From NCBI GenBank assembly GCA_900557355.1, contig USSR01000227.1, positions 1 through 9,379 of the forward strand: a DNA stretch of 9,379 nt. The letters run 5' to 3'. The DNA is from an uncultured Bacteroides sp. Its GTDB lineage: Bacteria > Bacteroidota > Bacteroidia > Bacteroidales > Bacteroidaceae. The notes under the pieces are model-generated. The model saw only the letters and a program-made list of their open reading frames with translations, made no database searches and was not told the origin of the DNA. Shown in pieces: positions 6,679-9,379 of this stretch. Each line of letters starts with the position of its first letter. Position 1 is the first letter of the stretch. The position numbers and the translations under genes are program-made.

Positions 6679-7193
6679 ATGAAAAAAAATAAGTAGAGGA
6701 CTTCTTTCAGTTCTCCCAACGCTAAATAAATGTGACGCTCTACTGTACGTATTGAGATTCCCAACCGTTCGGCAATTTCTGTGTGGGACATATCTTCTTG
6801 TCGGCTCATGAGGAATACTTTTCGCCTTTGCTCGGGCATGCGGTCTATAGTAAGTTTAATGAGTAGTTGCAGTTCTTTGGCATATAGCTGGTCATGGATG
6901 TCATCGGTACTATAATAATTGTAGTCTTCGGGCTCGGATTGCTGCTGGTATTTTTGTTCGACGGCTTTATGTTTGAGGAAGTTGAATATGTGGTTTCGTG
7001 TCATGGTATATATATAGTTATGCCATGTTTCTTTGTCTTCCCATGTTTCGGGAGTATTCCATAGTTTGGCAAAGACGTCTTGAGCAATGTCTTCCGCATC
7101 TTCTTCTGATTGCAATATTTTCCAGGCAAAGGCTTTTACCTTTGGGAATATTTCATAGAATATCTGCTCGAATTTTTCTTGTTTATTCATCAT
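6663..7193 (-). CDS. ECF-type RNA polymerase sigma factor
   Basis: This is a sigma-70 family ECF sigma factor of 176 residues, expected to be released by the FecR protein and to transcribe the susC-like operon. Region 2 is seen in FEQIFYEIFPKVKAFAWKIL and AEDIAQDVFAKLWN, followed by TMTRNHIFNFLKHK. Region 4 is MPEQRRKVFLMSR, then a helix-turn-helix in SHTEIAERLGISIRTVERHI. The C-terminus is short and hydrophobic (LFFFIFTIE). The frame can be extended to a TTG at 7205, but the adjacent ATG codons at 7193 and 7190 are more likely starts; the ATG at 7193 is used here. A good Bacteroides promoter lies 45 bases upstream. The usual neighbour, fecR, is not adjacent: its start is 4.5 kb away, beyond three sulfatase genes, and a copy of this gene's last 17 bases lies just in front of it. 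Sigma/anti-sigma PULs in Bacteroides are often devoted to host glycans, but not only these. Confidence 0.93.
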   Translation of the reverse strand: MMNKQEKFEQIFYEIFPKVKAFAWKILQSEEDAEDIAQDVFAKLWNTPETWEDKETWHNYIYTMTRNHIFNFLKHKAVEQKYQQQSEPEDYNYYSTDDIHDQLYAKELQLLIKLTIDRMPEQRRKVFLMSRQEDMSHTEIAERLGISIRTVERHIYLALGELKEVLYLFFFIFTIE

Positions 7194-7237
7194 CTTTTTG
7201 CGCAACTCTATATTTCATGATTAGATTTCATAAGTGG

Positions 7238-7268
7238 CAAAAATAGGTTTATTTATTTACAGGACAAA
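7238..7268 (-). promoter_or_regulatory. Bacteroides housekeeping-type promoter for the sigma gene
   Basis: On the minus strand, TTTG (bases 7268-7265) is followed after 19 bases by TATTTTTG (7245-7238). Both boxes match the Bacteroides primary sigma consensus (TTTG / TAnnTTTG) exactly at a standard spacing. Transcription would begin around 7231, leaving a leader of about 40 bases before the ATG at 7193. As no other such promoter was found in the minus-strand spacers down to 1149, this may serve the sigma gene, the sulfatases and fecR together. Confidence 0.72.
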
Positions 7269-7458
7269 CTTTATTCCTGAATTTAATGTATAATGATATA
7301 AAAAAACTTAGTTGAGAGAGCTACTCGTGTTGATTCATTTAGAAGTGGATTTTGAGTCGTTTGTTTCTTTATCAGTTTGTTTTCTTGTTAAATGAATTTG
7401 TTGCCTCTCTATATTGTAATGATTGGGTGTCGTCAATAGACAGTCGTGTTTTCGCATT

Positions 7459-7500
7459 AGGTTGAAAAATATGTCAATCAGGTCAAAAATTATGTTATTG
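7459..7500. repeat. Imperfect 21-base tandem direct repeat (candidate operator)
   Basis: Two adjacent 21-base units, both starting AGGT and sharing an A-rich run then TATGT, agree at 15 of 21 positions. A period of 21 bases puts both units on the same face of the helix, as expected for paired sites of a DNA-binding regulator. It lies about 80 bases before the possible -7 box of the divergent GH16-GH43 gene and about 190 bases upstream of the sigma promoter. The binding protein is unknown, and AT-rich chance similarity is possible. Confidence 0.4.
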
Positions 7501-7580
7501 GTTTGCAAATGAATGGTTTGATGAGCTTTTTGGTCTTATTTTAACCCTGAGTCAGCCTTCTATTTATTTTCTTTGTAAGA

Positions 7581-7588
7581 TAGCTTTG
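7581..7588 (+). promoter_or_regulatory. Candidate -7 box for the GH16-GH43 gene
   Basis: TAGCTTTG matches the Bacteroides -7 consensus TAnnTTTG and is placed 52 bases before the ATG at 7641. At the expected -33 distance only a poor match is present (TTCT around 7558-7561), which would fit a promoter needing an activator. The direct repeat at 7459-7500 lies upstream in a suitable place for one. Confidence 0.4.
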
Positions 7589-7640
7589 AAATCTTTTTAT
7601 ACTGTGAACTGAAATAAGTTGTTTGTTAAATGATAAATTT

Positions 7641-9379
7641 ATGATGAATATGCTGAAAAGGTATTGGAAAAACTGTATGATGGGTATGGTGCTGGCAGTG
7701 TTGGCAGGATGTGGCCAGGAGAAACCGACGGAGTATGAAGGTTGGGAACTTGTGTGGCATGATGAATTTGACAAAGACGGTGTCCCTGACCCTGATTCTT
7801 GGATCTTTGAAGAAGGTTTCGTACGCAACAAGGAGTTACAATGGTATCAGTCGCAAAATGCGGAATGCAAGGATGGGTTTCTGGTGATAGAAGGAAGAAA
7901 AGAACGGGTGAAGAATCCGGACTATAATGCCGACGGCAAGTCGTGGAGAGAGAGCAGGGAGTTTGCGGAGTATACTTCATCGTCTGTTCAGACTCGGGGT
8001 AAGCGGGAGTTTTTATACGGACGTTTTGAAGTACGTGCCAAAATACCGGTAGCTTCCGGAGCCTGGCCGGCTATCTGGACACTGGGCATACAGAAGCCGT
8101 GGCCTTCGTGTGGCGAAATAGACATTATGGAGTATTATAAAATAGGTGGCGAACCACATATTCTGGCAAATGCAGCTTGGGGCACAAACCGGAAAGATAT
8201 CCCTAAATGGAATAGTTCCAAACTGCCTTATGCCAAGTTTATCAGTAGAGATCCTGAATGGGCTGCTAAGTTTCACGTATGGCGTATGGATTGGGATCAG
8301 GAGTTTATCCGCCTGTATCTGGACGATGAATTGCTGAACGAGATTCCTCTTTCGACCACTGTAAACGGGAGCGAGGGCAATCACATTAATCCGTTCAAGA
8401 CACCGCATTATATTTTATTGAATCTGGCCATGGGCGGCAATGGCGGTGAAGTGGACGAATCACTGTTACCCCTACGTTATGAAATCGATTATGTACGTGT
8501 TTATCAAAAGAAGAAAGAACCGTATACGGCTTTTCATCCCGGAAAAATATGGGAAGATACGGACGGTGTGCATATCAATGCTCACGGGGGTGGCATCCTT
8601 TATCACAATGGTACTTATTATTGGTATGGAGAGCATAAGAGCGAACATAGCAGTTCGGCATTGGTCGGTGTCAGGGTATATTCTTCAACTGATTTATACA
8701 ATTGGAAGAATGAAGGTGTTGCCTTACCGGTGATGCCCTCGGGTAGCGGGCATAAGATAGAGAAGGGCTGTGTGATAGAACGCCCTAAAGTGATATATAA
8801 TGAGAAAACGAAAAAATTTGTGATGTGGTTTCATTTAGAGCTGAAAGGGCAGGGGTATGCTGCCGCTGAATACGGAGTTGCAGAAAGTGATACGCCTATC
8901 GGTCCGTTCCGTTTTCTGTATGCCAGTCGTTCATGTCCTGGTGTGTGGCCTCAGAACATGTCGGAGGTAGAAATAGCCAAAGCTCGTTCGTTCAAGGATT
9001 TCAGTCGTAAGGGCAAGGAGTGGAAACAGAATGTGATAGACGGCATGTGTGTGGCGCGGGATATGAAAACCGGTCAGATGGCACGCGATATGACACTGTT
9101 TGTAGATGATGACGGCAAGGCTTATCACATTTTCTCTTCTGAAGAAAACCATACTTTGCATATTGCGGAATTGACGGAAGATTATCTGTATCATACGGAT
9201 AAGTATGTCCGTATATTGCCTGGCGGGCATAATGAAGCGCCTGCCATATTCAAGAAAGAAGGGGTATATTGGATGATTACTTCGGGCTGCACCGGTTGGA
9301 AACCTAATGCAGCGCGTCTGTCCAGAGCGACTTCCATTTGGGGGCCTTGGGAGAGCCTGCCTAATCCGTGTGTGGGTCT
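7641..9379 (+). CDS. Bimodular lipoprotein: GH16 endo-glycanase fused to GH43-like (exo-beta-1,3-galactanase type) domain, partial at 3' end
   Basis: This is the first 579 residues of a glycan-degrading lipoprotein whose frame is open to the window edge. The lipobox is L-A-G-C24, so it is anchored in a membrane, probably the outer one. Residues about 34-290 are a GH16 beta-jelly-roll: LVWHDEF, LYGRFEVRAKIP, AWPAIWTLG, the catalytic motif G-E159-I-D-I-M-E164 (nucleophile E159, acid/base E164, beta-bulge form), ILLNLAMGGNGG and IDYVRVYQ. From about 302 a five-bladed GH43-type propeller begins: IWEDTDG, INAHGGGILYHNGTYYWYGE, SSTDLYNWKNEG, ERPKVIYN, RDMTLFVDDDGKAYHIFSSE and NEAPAIF (E532, probable acid) then TSGCTGW. 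This pattern resembles the GH43 group with galactan 1,3-beta-galactosidases (GH43_24/34), and the usual base aspartate near the N-terminus appears replaced in NAHGGG. Suggested role: the GH16 part cuts within a beta-galactose-containing chain and the GH43 part trims from an end. Start codon options are 7641, 7644 and 7650. Confidence 0.88.
   Translation, partial: MMNMLKRYWKNCMMGMVLAVLAGCGQEKPTEYEGWELVWHDEFDKDGVPDPDSWIFEEGFVRNKELQWYQSQNAECKDGFLVIEGRKERVKNPDYNADGKSWRESREFAEYTSSSVQTRGKREFLYGRFEVRAKIPVASGAWPAIWTLGIQKPWPSCGEIDIMEYYKIGGEPHILANAAWGTNRKDIPKWNSSKLPYAKFISRDPEWAAKFHVWRMDWDQEFIRLYLDDELLNEIPLSTTVNGSEGNHINPFKTPHYILLNLAMGGNGGEVDESLLPLRYEIDYVRVYQKKKEPYTAFHPGKIWEDTDGVHINAHGGGILYHNGTYYWYGEHKSEHSSSALVGVRVYSSTDLYNWKNEGVALPVMPSGSGHKIEKGCVIERPKVIYNEKTKKFVMWFHLELKGQGYAAAEYGVAESDTPIGPFRFLYASRSCPGVWPQNMSEVEIAKARSFKDFSRKGKEWKQNVIDGMCVARDMKTGQMARDMTLFVDDDGKAYHIFSSEENHTLHIAELTEDYLYHTDKYVRILPGGHNEAPAIFKKEGVYWMITSGCTGWKPNAARLSRATSIWGPWESLPNPCVG

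Larger units (their letters stand above)
7194..7640. other. Divergent intergenic region between sigma gene and GH16-GH43 gene
   Basis: This AT-rich stretch of about 450 bases holds no credible gene on either strand. It contains the minus-strand promoter for the sigma gene (7238-7268), an imperfect 21-base direct repeat (7459-7500), and a possible plus-strand -7 box (7581-7588). No intrinsic terminator or tRNA-like structure was seen. The two transcription units start back to back here, so it is the control region of the locus. Confidence 0.7.

Noticed and set aside
7194..7205. TTG at 7205 as the start of the sigma factor
   Set aside because: It adds four residues (M-R-K-K) not needed by the fold, and two ATG codons at 7193 and 7190 follow at once; the ATG start is preferred.
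7541..8408. Minus-strand open frames opposite the start of the GH16-GH43 gene
   Set aside because: The plus-strand frame has a lipobox and full GH16 motifs throughout this stretch; the opposite frames have low-complexity or motif-free translations.

Overview
The window looks like an accessory glycan-use locus (polysaccharide utilization locus, PUL) from a gut Bacteroidales genome, most likely Bacteroides or a close relative. The reasons are a SusC-type TonB-dependent transporter with an N-terminal STN domain, an ECF sigma factor with a FecR-type anti-sigma factor, serine-type sulfatases, lipoprotein glycoside hydrolases, weak Shine-Dalgarno sequences, and promoters of the Bacteroides type (TTTG near -33 and TAnnTTTG near -7).

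From 7193 down to 1, everything reads on the minus strand. In order of transcription: an ECF sigma factor (7193-6663), a frameshifted lipoprotein sulfatase (6551-5050), two intact exported sulfatases (5000-3549 and 3505-2201), a FecR-like anti-sigma factor (2126-1149), and the first 325 codons of a SusC-like transporter (975-1), which runs off the left edge. From 7641 to the right edge a divergent gene on the plus strand encodes a lipoprotein with a GH16 domain followed by a GH43-like domain; it is also cut by the window. The partner susD gene is not in the window.

The probable working model is trans-envelope signalling. The SusC transporter binds its glycan, its periplasmic STN domain signals to the FecR protein in the inner membrane, FecR releases the sigma factor, and the transporter operon is switched on. 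The sulfatases would remove sulfate from a glycan, and the GH16-GH43 protein would cut a beta-linked galactan or galactose-rich chain. Sulfated mucin-type O-glycan, a sulfated galactan or an arabinogalactan-like chain are all possible; the sequence does not decide between them.

Three points stand out. (1) The sigma and anti-sigma genes, normally adjacent, are separated by the three sulfatase genes, and the last codons plus stop of the sigma gene occur again as an exact 17-bp copy just before fecR. This looks like the scar of a cassette insertion. (2) The first sulfatase gene has lost about 10 bp just before its catalytic serine, which puts the active site out of frame. (3) The leader of the susC-like gene carries, on the opposite strand, a candidate promoter and a clear intrinsic terminator, as expected for a cis-antisense small RNA of the DonS type.
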